A stretch of 64,000 nt of DNA from Cytidiella melzeri (taxonomy: Eukaryota > Basidiomycota > Agaricomycetes > Polyporales > Irpicaceae): positions 24,731-88,730 of the forward strand of contig JABYQR010000184.1 of the NCBI GenBank assembly GCA_022592445.1. Reading direction: 5' to 3'. Made by a program: the position numbers and the translations under genes. The notes under the pieces are model-generated. The model was not told where the DNA came from, made no database searches, and was given only the letters and a program-made list of their open reading frames with translations. Numbering within the stretch: position 1 is the first letter of the stretch; every line of letters starts with the position of its first letter. Of the stretch, positions 46,619 to 57,651 are shown piece by piece.

Positions 46619-46930
46619 GCTGGGGTCTAAAGGAAAGTGTGGAAAGGATTGACTGTTATGAGGGAATACAGGGATGAGGAGGGGGAGGGGGAGGGGAGAT
46701 GAGAACGACTGACAGAGGCGGGTGGGAGTCGAGCAAGTTCATTTTTGTGTTTCCCCCCATCGACCAATACGCGCTCGACCAATGATGGTCATGGTGAAGA
46801 TTGCTTCAAGTTGACTTGAGTCGCCCATGGATGTTCGCAGCTGGTAGAAATGCGAATGAGCCTTCTGTGTGCTCTAGCTCCATTCATAGACCTTCTGAGG
46901 CACGATCGAGGAAACATGAATATTTAATAT

Positions 46931-46982
46931 AGGGTCGTTCAAAGTTGGCGCAGCGCCGCCGCTCGCAGTTCGCAGCTCCGGC
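46931..46982 (+). repeat. MITE left terminal inverted repeat
   Basis: 52 bp, exact reverse complement of 47240-47291. The inner part is GC-rich (cagcgccgccgctcgcag). Confidence 0.85.
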
Positions 46983-47239
46983 TATTGAGCCGGTCCGAGG
47001 GGCGCTTGTCGCATTAGGTAGTCACGAAGATGTAACACCGTCCAGCTTTTTTATTACTTAAATCTCGCATTTCTTGATGTGGTTCATAACTATAAAATGG
47101 AATGATTGATTTTTATGTATTCTGAAGGCTGATCTATGTAAGCTACTTGGGCACAAGCAAAAAAATCCCACAACAATGCCAAGCACATTTGTGACGGACT
47201 GTGACTGCTTACATCACCTTCCTCTTTGGGGTGATAGAT

Positions 47240-47291
47240 GCCGGAGCTGCGAACTGCGAGCGGCGGCGCTGCGCCAACTTTGAACGACCCT
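47240..47291 (-). repeat. MITE right terminal inverted repeat
   Basis: 52 bp, exact reverse complement of 46931-46982, ending in ...cgaccct. Confidence 0.85.
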
Positions 47292-47890
47292 ATTGATCGC
47301 CCTGCCCAGTGTGCCTCACGAGCTCACTGCTGTGAGTCAAGTACGTATCGCATTCCAACCTTTACTGTACCGTGAGTATGCGCTGACCAGTACTTTCATA
47401 ATCAACATTGTGACCAAACAGAATGCCCTGCATGCGTCGGGCTTGCTCCAACAAATTGAAACTGCGAGTAAGCACGGCGGTTGTGGGCAGCGTTTCATGC
47501 ATGTAGTCTGACATGTGAATCCACATGATGAGCTCGTTATGTTGAGTGTAGGACTGTCGACTGCGTCTAATCTGGAGGCTATACAAGCGCGGTAAGCGAG
47601 GGCGCAGTTCGCAGAAGCTTCTCGCATTGCGCCAAGATATAGCAGCCTCAGGCTGGCGGTGCATAAAACATCTCCGCGCAATAAGTACAACTCGCAGTGA
47701 TCGTCTGTCACTCATAACAAGACCTCAGAATGCGCATGTGGGCCGAGCAAGGCTTCCTAACAAATCCTGGCCTTTGCACTCGAACAACGAGGGGCGCTGG
47801 TGTAAAGCTTGATGTGAATGCTTGCTAACTAGTACACGACTACTCTGTCGCTTTTCCACGCAGAACAGTCGCGACGACGTAGGAACCTTA
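47292..47890. other. Intergenic, nothing supported
   Basis: Open frames of 60 to 124 codons overlap on both strands here without a domain or consistent splice sites. It contains the 3' flank of the GH28 gene. Confidence 0.4.
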
Positions 47891-49636
47891 CTATGTCGTC
47901 GAGCACGTCCCAAACAGTGAGGCCGAATTGCCTGACAGGACAACATTCTGACATGAAAAGGAAGCAGGGGCATACTTCGACGGGGGCCTAGGCAACACGC
48001 AGGTCAGTATCTTGTACAAAAATACAGAGAACGGCGTACGTAAGTGTCAAGTTGTTGACGTTGACGTTTGAGCAACGACCGTCAGGCGAGCACGAAAGAC
48101 TGGCTACAACTGCCTTCTCTGCCCCAGAAGACGTGCCGGAGATGCTGTGTGAAAAAATATGTAGGAGCGGTCAGGAAATCAATTCGTTGTAGCAACGTGT
48201 GGAAAAGGTCGAGTACCTGTTGAACCAGACGTCTTGGATATACGTGTTGGACGGAAATTCTTTGCAGTCGGAAGCGTCGGTCTCGTAACACTGTCGAATT
48301 CTGTGAGTACCAGGATAGCAGAGGAGCCGAACGAGAGCTCACCTGGTCAATGACAACGGGATTGTCAACATTGCTCTCCGTGAAGAAAGAAAAAGTGATA
48401 TTCTTGACGATGCCCGAGCCAACACCTTCACCCGCCCATGCTTTGATGCGGGCCCCGTTCTGCGCATTGGACATACTGATATGGCTGCGAGTCAGGAGTC
48501 AGGGAGCGCAATTGTTAGTCATAAAGTATGTGTCTCCTCACGTCGCGGTGACATTTTCGACGATGTCGTACTCCCCTGCGTATTGACCTAGCGAACCGAC
48601 CGAAATTCCACTGCAAGCGCGAATTGTCAGCAATCGACACACAAAAGACCTCAGGGAGAAATAACCTACTGGGATCCGTTGCAGCTCAAGTTGCTGACCA
48701 ATATATTCGTGGCATCTATTTTTCATATGGAAACCTTCACGTGAGGAAGAGAGAAAGAACACGACTCACTAGGCTTAAAGCTGACACAATCGTCGCCATT
48801 GTTGATGGTCGAATTTTCAATGACAACGTTGTTGCTGCGGTACACATCCCAGCCGTCGGTGTTCTTCGCTTCGTTCTTCGACGTGGACACGGCCGAAATG
48901 GTAATGTTCCGGTAGGTCACATTCTCGCCTTCATTCACCTTCAGAAAGTCCGTCGGTTAGCGAAGATTACTTGCCATGACGATGCGTTTTGAGGTTACCA
49001 AGTTGACCCACTCAGGGGAGTTGATCATTCGGATATTTTCAACGGAAACATTGGTCGCTTGATAGACAGTCAACAAGATAGGGCGAGCGAGGCTACTGTT
49101 TTTCGCACTGTGTTGTGTAGAACGTTGAACATGATGACGTATGACTCAGAGAAACATTCGGTCAACTTACAATGCATCGTACCAAGCCTGACCTTGACCG
49201 TCGAGTGTGCCGCCTCCGTTCATCACAATGTTCTGACCTCCGAGCAACCAGAATGTAACTTGGGTTTGGAAAGGTATATAGAACGCATTTCCCGTCCAGT
49301 ATGGCAGGTTCGGGGCGAATTTGATTGTCCCTTCGACAACCTATACGACCCAACAGTGAGTAAGCCGACAAAACGTGGTATGAAGCGCGCCGTGTATGTG
49401 CTTACAAGATTCTTGTTCTGAACACCAGTCATGTTCATACGAGAGGCGATATTCAGCGTGGTAGACGTCGGGACGACAATTGTCGAGCAAGTCGTATTTT
49501 TCACAGCAGCGACCAACGCAGGTCCATCGTCAGACCCACTGGCAACCACCGTACACGTGCCCGATGCTGTAGGAGTAACTGCAGCAGATGCCGCAAGAAA
49601 TGTGAAGGCAGATAGACTGAGAATGCGAGCCAACAT
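47891..49636 (-). CDS. Exo-polygalacturonase, GH28
   Basis: A secreted pectinase that releases galacturonic acid from pectin chain ends. I chose the ATG at 49636 because it starts a signal peptide ([19 protein letters not shown]); a second ATG 45 bases upstream would spoil it. The frame is split by many introns. All GH28 catalytic motifs are found in the correct order: [32 protein letters not shown] (the His comes from joining CA to T over the intron at about 48612-48668) and RIKAW. The C-terminal part joins across a last intron to give [22 protein letters not shown], ending LFGTCSTT at 47891. The sequence [18 protein letters not shown] is like exo-acting fungal enzymes rather than endo-acting ones. 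In this lineage it would help break down plant wall pectin. Its promoter is the region right of 49636. Confidence 0.9.
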
Positions 49637-50143
49637 TGTCAGCGAATTGCATGCGCATCTCATGTGTACACATTGACGCACTTATATCCTGCACTTGCGA
49701 CGGACCGGTAGTGCTTCGACTTGTACGAACGGTCCGCCGTTGACATGCCTATGTATAAAGACTGCGACATCGTAAAGTACGTCGAGTGACGGGCACCAGT
49801 GTTCCTAAGGTGGCACGGAATTGAAGCATGGTCAGATGTAGGCCTCGGAATAACTTTATGGGACTGCTGACCTGAAGCTCGGGAGCCGTTCATCTCACCG
49901 CTTCAAGGTCAACATCTTTCAGGTCCGCATGCCAGTGGGGGTCCAACGTGATCGCGCACTGGTAGGCCACCTACGTACTAGTAACTTGCATACCAATTGG
50001 TTGGCACTTGATTTATTTATATGTGTGAGCTTCCGTTATAATCAATTCAATTTAATATTAGGACGAGGGAAGTACTAGTGAAATTGAGAAAGAAACGTAG
50101 CTCCCGCACAAGACAGAACAGAAACATCAGAGGAAATGTAGAG

Positions 50144-50187
50144 TAGGGTTGTTCAAAGTTGGCGCAGCCGCGCAGCTCGCAGTTCGA
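50144..50187 (+). repeat. Solo end related to the MITE terminal repeat
   Basis: The sequence tagggttgttcaaagttggc at 50144, continuing to about 50187, matches the 46930-46970 end of the MITE with few changes (one C/T change near the tip and small changes in the GC-rich part). No matching inverted partner was found within the next kilobase, so this is a decayed or truncated copy. Confidence 0.6.
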
Positions 50188-50724
50188 AATTTTCTCTCGC
50201 AGTTGTCGGTAACGACAGAGACCACTCCGGGGCGTCAGTGCACACCAGTAAGGCTCTCTCTCTCTGTCCCTCTGTCCTGAGACACATCCTTGCTGCTCTG
50301 ACTTTTGACTCTGACCACCTTGACTTTTGGATCTCATCTGAGGACCAGCATACCCTAGTTTGCACGCAGCGTTGACAATGCTGTGGAACCCACAGTGAAA
50401 ACAGGCTACAGCAATTCCAAAGGATGGGACCAGACAATGTTGCTCCTGATCTGTACCAGAATCCGACCTACGCAGTCAACTGCGGCAGTGATAACAACAA
50501 GCTACTTCGCTGTGATGCTCAGAACAGGGTGTGTCAGGTTTTGTTCCCGCTTGACCTTGTCTCCCAAATGCGCTCTCCGCTGACAGAAAGCGCATAAGTG
50601 TTCCCTCGCGGCGACTGGGGAACACCCCTCGTTGCGTTGTACACACAGATAGCTGTCGACGTCAAAGATATAACAACTCTGCATTGGTGTTGAACGACTC
50701 AATCACTACGATGGATCATGTAAT

Positions 50725-50766
50725 CATAATGCAGATGCCAACGGGCATAATGCAGATGCCAACGGG
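50725..50766. repeat. Two 21-bp tandem copies
   Basis: A 21-bp unit that contains aatgcagatgccaacggg occurs twice head to tail. Confidence 0.8.
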
Positions 50767-51260
50767 CAATTTGGATTTGACCCATAACGTCAGAATAGTA
50801 CGGGGCTGGAAATCCCGCGTGTTGAACGTTCGCTATGTCAGGGAGAAGCGGCTGCCCAATAGCGTGCACGGTGTCGTCAACCAAGAGATCCTTGTCGGCG
50901 AGAGGCGTCGTACATGCGGCGAGTAGAGTCTATGGGTGCTGCCGAACATGTGCATCGTCCAATACTGCCGCGAGTATCGATAGCATGGCGGCTCAGCATG
51001 TGCATCAGTGATTTAAATCATAGTTGTACATTGCATCCATTGAACGTCCTCCCTCGGCTTCCCTCGTGAACATGAATACGTCTACCCATGAACGACCATG
51101 AGCGCATAGCAGTGCATGATGAATGGCAAAGGCTTCGGCACTGAGCTCCTGAGGTTGCTGGCGTCAGCGCAGTGGACGAGGTCACATATATACCAGGCTG
51201 CTCCTATGTTCAAGGAACAACAACACCACTACTCGTTCAACAACAACAACTCACATAACA

Positions 51261-51620
51261 ATGGCACCCTCTGTTCTCCTCATCGGCCTCCCATGGCAGG
51301 GCGTTCCAGACCCAGAGCTGCAGAAAACTGTTCGCGAGGGTCTCGAGAAAATGGACGTCGACATACCCGGCGCAGGCTATGACTACCACACCCTGCTGGC
51401 CGACCCCAAAGACGGCGAGAAGGCCTTCACAGACGGTCTCACCAGCCGCAAGTGGGACGTGGTCATTGTCGGGTTTGGGTTGAGGGGGTTCCCGCAGTTC
51501 ACTGTCTTCTTTGAGTGGCTCGTGAACGAGATCAAGGACAAGGCACCGACTGCGAAGATTGGCTTCAACTCGAGTCCGGAGAGCACTCTCGACAGCGCAA
51601 AGAGGCTTGCCCCGGTTTAA
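51261..51620 (+). CDS. Small conserved-looking protein (119 aa)
   Basis: Intronless frame with a strong ATG context (cataacaatggc). The protein begins MAPSVLLIGLPWQGVPDPEL and has alternating strands and helices: MDVDIPGAGYDY, RKWDVVIVGFGLRG, FFEWLVNEIKDKAPTAKIGF, and the end NSSPESTLDSAKRLAPV. This resembles a small alpha/beta flavodoxin-like or receiver-like fold, but no active-site motif is recognisable. No signal peptide. I think similar short proteins occur widely in basidiomycete and ascomycete genomes as unannotated genes; that is from memory and not tested. A CAA-rich 5' leader (caacaacaacaactcac) precedes the ATG. Confidence 0.7.
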   Translation: MAPSVLLIGLPWQGVPDPELQKTVREGLEKMDVDIPGAGYDYHTLLADPKDGEKAFTDGLTSRKWDVVIVGFGLRGFPQFTVFFEWLVNEIKDKAPTAKIGFNSSPESTLDSAKRLAPV

Positions 51621-51876
51621 GGGTTGTCGAGTACCAGGTAAGTCGTCAGGGAGATATGCATGTCGAGGCAGAGATGGCTGAGATGTCTCCTAGAGTCCTA
51701 GCGTAGAGCCGTTGGTGATGGAAGTGGGAATGATTGGGAAGGAGAAAGAGAGCTAACTGGTAGCAGAAGGAAAGAAACATGCTCTGTGTATATTCATTAC
51801 CGTAAACGAAAGAAACCAATTGTCTGCGGCAAATGCCGTGTGCCTTGTCCTTGACTTTCCGCGACCACCACAGCTC

Positions 51877-52731
51877 ATGAAGAGCATATTCCGTCGCGCA
51901 AGGCAGATACAACTAGCTTTATCCCGCAGACACGAGTCCTTACTTTTACAAGGCGTAGGCCCAACTCTCGAGGCGTACAAGCCCGTATACGAGCGGAAGC
52001 CACCATGGTCGGCTCGCTGGACCTATCCCATCATATTCTGCCAAATAGCCGTGAGGTGCGTACAGGCTTAATCCAACATTATATGTTATCAGCATAGCCT
52101 GACCAGCCCACCCAGCTGTGCACTGACAGAACTCATAATGCACCACTGGACCGAACTCAAAACTCCAGCCTCGGATGAGCCGTACACGTCCACTTCCCCA
52201 CCGGGCACCCAGGTTACGCTACCTGAAAAGCCAAACCCAACACCAGCACCGGAGTACGTCCTCCGTCCGCTCTACCAGCGCCTTGCAGCAGCAACCGGCC
52301 AATTCTGCGTCGGCGCATTCGTCTGCGTCCTCCTCCTCAACTCCCGCGCACGCATCGTCCGCAGACTGTACCTTCTCCCCTCCTCCGCCGTCACACCCAC
52401 CACGCTCTCCCCCAAGCTCCCACCGAACCCGAAGGGGCCCAGCAAAACCAGCGCTTTTGACGACCGCGTCCTCGTCGCGCAGAACGTGTACCATTTCCGA
52501 GGCCAGGGCAACGTCTTTCCTTTCGCGGGCACGAAGCTCTCGCAGGGGTATGATCAGAACGAGCTCGCGTTTGAGGTGGTCGGGAGAAAGGGCAAGTTTT
52601 ATCTCGGTTTGGCGGATGCGGTGGTCAATGGGGAAAAACTGGACGGGTGGAGGACGAAGGAGGCGTTGTTCCGGCTGTGGTATGGTGCGAAGGGGAGGAG
52701 TGAGATGAACAAGTATAATTGGGTGTCGTAG
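51877..52731 (+). CDS. Probable mitochondrial inner membrane protein (264 aa)
   Basis: Two exons, 51877-52055 and 52116-52731. The joint (donor gtgcgt, acceptor cccag) gives CQIAVS-CALTELIMHHW, which restores one hydrophobic stretch, and the total is 264 residues. The N-terminus MKSIFRRARQIQLALSRRHE is basic and amphipathic like a mitochondrial presequence. A first membrane helix is TYPIIFCQIAVSCALTELIM, a second is FCVGAFVCVLLLNSR (after LAAATGQ). The C-terminal domain reads FDDRVLVAQNVYHFRGQGNVFP and ends MNKYNWVS. Two helices with an N-terminal presequence and a soluble C-terminus are like the TMEM70/TMEM186/TMEM223 group of mitochondrial assembly proteins, but I cannot confirm that by motif. 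Confidence 0.65.
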
Positions 52732-52860
52732 GCATCTGGACAACAGTTCTGTTGTTTCGCTCACGAGAGATGATTTGAAAGTACATTATAATGAAGGCAT
52801 GCTATTGACTACTAGAATTACACTTGCTAGAGAATGATTTGGGAAACAATTCTGGCCCGA

Positions 52861-54620
52861 TTAAATGTACAGAGCAGCAAGCGCGTTGCTTGTGCGTAGA
52901 AAAATACTGCCATCTGCTGCAAAGGTGGGAATAGAATGGTACGCCTTATCTTTCCAGTGCACCCCACCCTTCCTATGTCTCTCAGTTCCTGATTCCCAAA
53001 AGACGCTGCCGCGTCCTCGACCAGTAGGATCGTCGCCGCGTTCACAGTGAACATTCGCCAGCTCATTCGACGTCTTCAAGTCAAAGACGCCCTCGTACGT
53101 GTCCGGCACCCTCACCTGCGCCAGGGCATTCGACGTCTTAGCTGACAATGCGAGTTGGGAGTCGGCGGATAGGATTGGAACGTCAAGTGCGAGACCCGCA
53201 TTCGAGGTCGTGCCTCCTACGATGAACGATCCGCCCTTCCCGGAATCGGAAGCTGAGAAGAGGTTCACGGCCGACTTGATCTGACTGCAGCGTTATCAGT
53301 ATGTGTATCAATATGTGCTGTGAGAGCTCTTGACGATGTGTTCACCTACCCATTGGACGTCTCGAGTTGGGTCACAGTCGCGACTTCTCGGTCGTGGTTG
53401 AACATGGACACGGTAACCGCAACGTCCTCGTTGCTCGTCTGCAGTGTCAAGTTCCCGTGAGACTCGTAGTGCCCTTTGATTGGAGCATTTGAAGTCTTGA
53501 AAAGACCTTGTGTTGCATTCACTGACTACGTAGAAAGCTCAAATCAGCTTTCCGAAAATCGTCACAAGGAATGATTCAACTCACTCGAGAAAATATACGT
53601 GCGTCCGACGCATGGAGCGAGAGTTTCTCAAAATTCACAGATCCCAGGAGGTCTGCGATGTCATGTGTGAAGTTGGGCAGTGCTGTCTCCAGGGACTTTA
53701 TCGGCAGCGGATGATTATCGCCCGAAAGCCTTGGTAGGCGGATCGTGACCTCAAACTCAAACCGCGGCAGTCGACCGTTCGTGGTCCACCTTGTCGGAGT
53801 CTGCATGCGCCGTCGTAAGCTTCCAATACAGGGGGTTCTTGATCTCAGCAAGAAACACTCACGAATATTCCTATCCCTTGCTCCCCCTCCCTCCGTTCGA
53901 GAGCACACACTGCAAATATATGCAGCCACGACGGTGTCATATGCTTCGCGACGATATCGACGTGCACCGTGTCCAGCTCATTTCTTCTCTGATCCTGGAC
54001 GATGATTACATTTCCAGAGGTAGAAATGCCGCGCGTGAACATGTACAGAGCGTCGGCTGTTCGGTTCAACTCGAGGGTGACAGAATACGCGTCTCTCTCC
54101 TGCTGCCAAACCCACGGGCCCTTCATGCACAGCAGAACCTTTCCGTCTCGATGTGAAGGCCAAGCAGTCGCCGCGTCTTTGTGCTCCTAATGCATCAAAT
54201 TGGAAGGGTGAACTGCGGTCAGTGTGTTGTGTGTTGGTATACGGGAAAGATATTGGACATTCGGACGACTGCCTTCGAGCCCGCTGTCCGCACGCACACA
54301 CCCAACTACAGAGCCCAGCTCACCTGCCATGGCCTGCCCGCATACCTCCCAGCCTCCGCCATGCTCCCCGTCAGCGCCGCAAACAAAGCCCAAATCAAGA
54401 CCGCCACCACGAACGCTTTGAAGAACCTCTTCCCCGCAGGTTCCGTGTGCAGCACCGGGTCCGAAGGAGGAACAACATGGTATAATGGCAGGGTAGAGCT
54501 CGTACCGGCCTGATACGACTGCTGGGGGCCTGAATACGCAGGAGGAGGAGCTACGGATGGATCGTGGGGTCGCTGGCTCTGGCCTTTTGGAGATTGCGGG
54601 GTATCCTCTGGGATGATCAT
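52861..54620 (-). CDS. Single-pass membrane protein with TSN-repeat ectodomain (DUF7330-like)
   Basis: Several exons read leftwards from the ATG at 54620 (MIIPEDTPQSPK; the open frame upstream has only a TTG). The N-terminal tail is Pro-rich and cytosolic (SVAPPPAYSGPQQSYQ). One membrane helix follows (FFKAFVVAVLIWALFAAL). The rest, presumably outside, contains WPSHRDGKVLLCMKGPWVWQ, then a beta-rich part with the triplet Thr-Ser-Asn about seven times. The contexts are LFKTSNAPIKG, LTLQTSNEDVAV, QLETSNGQIKS, GGTTSNAGLALDV, LSAKTSNALAQVRVPDTYEG, FDLKTSNELANVHC and FLRTSNALAAL. Repeats spaced like this are typical of right-handed beta-helix or adhesin-like folds (DUF4097-type). I recall basidiomycete proteins of this layout under DUF7330; that label is uncertain. 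Function unknown; possibly cell surface. Confidence 0.72.
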
Positions 54621-55029
54621 GGTTGTGGGCAAAGTAGGAACTGTGAGGGAAGAGTACGAATGTGACTCGCCGCGGTAAAGTGTCAATATATCACTGAGTT
54701 CGAGCTACCCTGAATCCTCGGTATATCCGGTAGCTGCGGTTTGGCGTTGAGAGGCTACTGCGGGGCGACTATTAGTTGCCTGATAGATAAGGCCCAGATG
54801 CACTCCTTGTGATGATTGCGCGGACAAGTGTACGGTTCGCTGGGTGCACAGTAGGTAAGCTAGTCAGCACACAGCGTGTTGTAGGAGAAGGAATGGTCAA
54901 GATGATGGATGGCAATAGGATCTGAGCGCTCGAGTCGAGCGGTGGCACGCCTTGTCGGTTCGCTCAGTCTGCCAACTTACTTGCACACCACCAACACCTC
55001 ACGAACGTTGTAGAGGGCACGATATCACC
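54621..55029. promoter_or_regulatory. Divergent promoter region, TSN-repeat gene and LSM4
   Basis: 409 bp between two divergent start codons. No defined element seen. Confidence 0.35.
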
Positions 55030-55786
55030 ATGGTACGCCCCGAGCTATCGTTTTACATGCACAACTCTCACATCTATCACTTCTCCCCAGCTCCCTCTAT
55101 CCCTCCTCAACGCCGCCCAAAACAAACCGATGGTAAGTCCTTGTCCACTCAGCACACACCCAGCAAGAACGGCGGTTATGTAGCTCACCACAAAGTCTCA
55201 TCATAAAAATCAACTTTCCATCTTTACTTCTCCCCCTGTATAGTTGGTAGAACTCAAGAACGGCGAGACGTTCAACGGCCACCTCGTCAACTGCGACAAC
55301 TTTATGAACATCACGTTGCGAGAGGTATACCAGACGAACGCGGAGGGTGACAAGTTTTGGAAGTTGAAGGAGTGTTACATCCGGGGAAGCACTGTACGCG
55401 CCGTCTTCTTGTCTCTTCTCTTTTCTTTTTCCAACAATTCTGATTGGGGGGAATGTGTAGATCAAGTATTTGCGCGTGCCAGATACGCTGTTGGACGCCG
55501 TCAAGGACGAGCAGCATCGCGCGAGAGAAGCCGGCAGGAGTGCACGAGGATCGCATGTTAACGGACCAGGTGGCAGAGGAGGCGAGTATCGTTAACGTAC
55601 AGCTTTGTTCTGGCTTGACGTTGACCACTGTAACTTTCTTTCTAGGGAGAGGCATGCCGCAACGAGGTAAGGCTTCCGGCATATCCGACCGTTTTTATAC
55701 TGAAAGACTCTCATCGTGTAGGTGGACGTGGTGGCGCTCGTGGTGGCCCGATACGAGGTGGACGAGGTCGAGGAAGGGGAATGTGA
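55030..55786 (+). CDS. LSM4: U6 snRNA-associated Sm-like protein LSm4
   Basis: LSm4 is part of the Lsm2-8 ring on U6 snRNA and the Lsm1-7 ring in mRNA decay. I traced exons 55030-55032 (only the ATG), 55091-55132, 55244-55393 and 55461 to about 55580, then a small exon and a last exon from 55722 to the stop at 55784. The joints give [34 protein letters not shown], as in other LSm4 proteins. Sm motif 1 is [23 protein letters not shown], and Sm motif 2 is [15 protein letters not shown]. The C-terminal tail is an RGG-type region ([19 protein letters not shown]) expected for the family and used in processing-body assembly. The intron between exon 4 and the next exon has two possible donors, so a few residues are unsure. 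About 125 residues in all. Confidence 0.93.
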
Positions 55787-55974
55787 TGACAAGATTGCCA
55801 GCAATAACGAAACATTACGCTACCATTGCCCGAACTACGTCTACCACTTGTTATCCTGTTCTTCTCGCCAGCTGCTCTCACCGCTCAATCGCACCTTCAA
55901 GCGATCACTCCGTCCATTCGCATCCAAACGATTCGCAATGTAACACGCACACCGCACAACCTTTCTCAAGGTCG

Positions 55975-57651
55975 TCAAATCCAAGTACTATGTGTCTTGT
56001 TACTGTCACATTTAACCTTGAAGCACCTCTCTCCACTTGTCGACAGTTGCTTATACACCCAGCCGCCCTGCAGAAGCGAAGGTGAGTCAGAATCAAATTC
56101 GAATTTTGAGCCAGTCCACTGTGGGCCAGGGACATACCGTGAATCTCGCTCCCAGAACTTCGATAACGCGTAGTTGAGAGCCCTCACGCGCCATCCATCG
56201 TTCTGCTTCCTCCAGCGTCAGCGCCATCGACCGGTGCGCCATCCTCAACTCTCGAAGGTTCGGAGCTACCGCAATGACTGACCTCACTGTGGTCTGGAGG
56301 TCCACATATCAGTTCCACGGAATCGTTGACAGATTCCGCAGCGAAACAACGAGCGGGAGAGGGAGAGAGATAGCACACGTACGACGCTTGTTGTGTGCGG
56401 CAAAGAACACGACAACCTCTTCAACTGCGGCAACATCGCACACGCGTGTTTAAACACCTGCGCGGACATCTGCACGTTCTCCATCATCAATTGTCTCAAC
56501 GTTTCTCCATGAATTTCTGCCATGCTTTCCAAAAACGCCAAGGGCATGTCGATGGTGCCCTGTGCAGAAAACGCCCGGAGCGTGAACGACTCTAAGGATG
56601 GCCGTGGTACGAGTTGTTGAATCCAGGCCCACATCTCTTGGGGTCCCGACCCGACTGCGCTCGTAGAGATGGTGAGAGAACGGAGGGAGGCCATGGGGAG
56701 CGACTTTGCACGGCGCGCGATGGGCGAGAATCCGTAATACTCTACTTCGAGAGAGGTGAGAGAAGGGACGAGGGTCAGGATGTCAGGTATGGAGCATCGT
56801 GTGGCGGCTTTGAGGCAGAGCGATTCCAGGTGGGGGAGGTATGATAAGTCTGTGTCAAATCTTCAATGTCGGGGATCGCCTAGAGCACCTGGATGCAAAT
56901 CGAAACATACATTGCATATAGTGATCCGACAGCGGGCTGATCACCAGTTCGAGGCGAGTGAGTGTCTTGCCAAGGCCTCCTAGCCATTCTTGCAGAGCGA
57001 TGTGGTCTGCTTCAAGACACCAGAGACCCAAGGACGTCAGCGAGGTGAGTGTCTTTAACCGGTTCCAGACCGCGAGGCTCAGACCAGGAGAAGCTCGGAT
57101 GACGAGGCTGCGTACAGGAAAGTCTTGGGCGACGATGGCGTCGAGGTAGGCGACCAAGCCAGAGTCGTCTTCAGACAAGAATCCGCCTCCAGTCCATGAG
57201 AATGATTGGAGGTTTTTGCAGAGACGGAAGGCAGCGTGGCTGGAGGGCATTAGCGTCGAGGCGACGTCTCCCGAAGTAGCTGTGTATTTGATGAGCATGC
57301 ATTATAGTACGAGAGTGGAGGGCTTACCGGTTTCGCTGACGTGCCGTACATAGTGAGCGTAAGAGGGTTGCTGCAAGAGTGTGGCGGCAGGATGGATCAC
57401 GCGGCTGCCACTGTGGTTTCTCTGGAGAGACAAAATTCATGAGTGGCCACACACTGGCATACATGGCTGTAGGTGGCACGTACTATGACGCGTATCTGAG
57501 AGTCCAGAGTCCTGTAAAGGAAGGGTGTGACAGCACGGTGAAAGTCGCGGTTTACGAGTGCGCAGTGGTACAGATCCCGCCTGTTGTGTACATGTTCGAC
57601 GACCAAGGCGGTGATGTCCAGATGAAGTCGCAATGCAGTCTCGAGCGCCAT
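55975..57651 (-). CDS. F-box/leucine-rich repeat protein
   Basis: Exon 1 starts at the ATG at 57651: MALETALRLHLDITALVVEH, then CALVNRDFHRAVTPFLYRTL, a fungal F-box. Later exons show leucine-rich segments: LCKNLQSFSWTGGG, TLTSLTSLGLWCLEADH, LTLVPSLTSLEVEYYGF, LRSLTISTSAVG, ETLRQLMMENVQMSAQVF and APNLRELRMAHRSM. The last intron (about 56040-56110) joins GARFT to GGWVYKQLSTSGERCFK, with the stop at 55975. F-box/LRR proteins select targets for SCF ubiquitin ligases; this target is unknown. Exon limits in the middle (near 56380-56400, 56850-56890 and 57300-57400) are approximate. The gene converges on LSM4 with 188 bp between stop codons. Confidence 0.75.

Larger units (their letters stand above)
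46931..47291. mobile_element. MITE-like element with perfect 52-bp terminal inverted repeats
   Basis: The sequence at 46931-46982 (agggtcgttcaaagttggcg...) is found again, base for base and inverted, at 47240-47291. The 361-bp element carries no open frame. If the ends are taken as GGG...CCC, it is flanked by TA on each side (46930-46931 and 47291-47292), which fits a TA target duplication as made by Tc1/mariner-type transposases. The interior is AT-rich and not repeated. It lies in the space between the Tos1-like and GH28 genes. It would need a transposase encoded elsewhere. Confidence 0.8.
49637..51260. other. Intergenic region with repeat fragments
   Basis: About 1.6 kb between the GH28 gene (-) and a small gene (+). 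Open frames are short and featureless. It contains a MITE-end-like segment at 50144-50187 and a short tandem repeat at 50725-50766. Confidence 0.4.

Noticed and set aside
48800..48900. Break in the GH28 active-site His motif
   Set aside because: The apparent absence of GHG is due to an intron; joining the exons restores the His codon.
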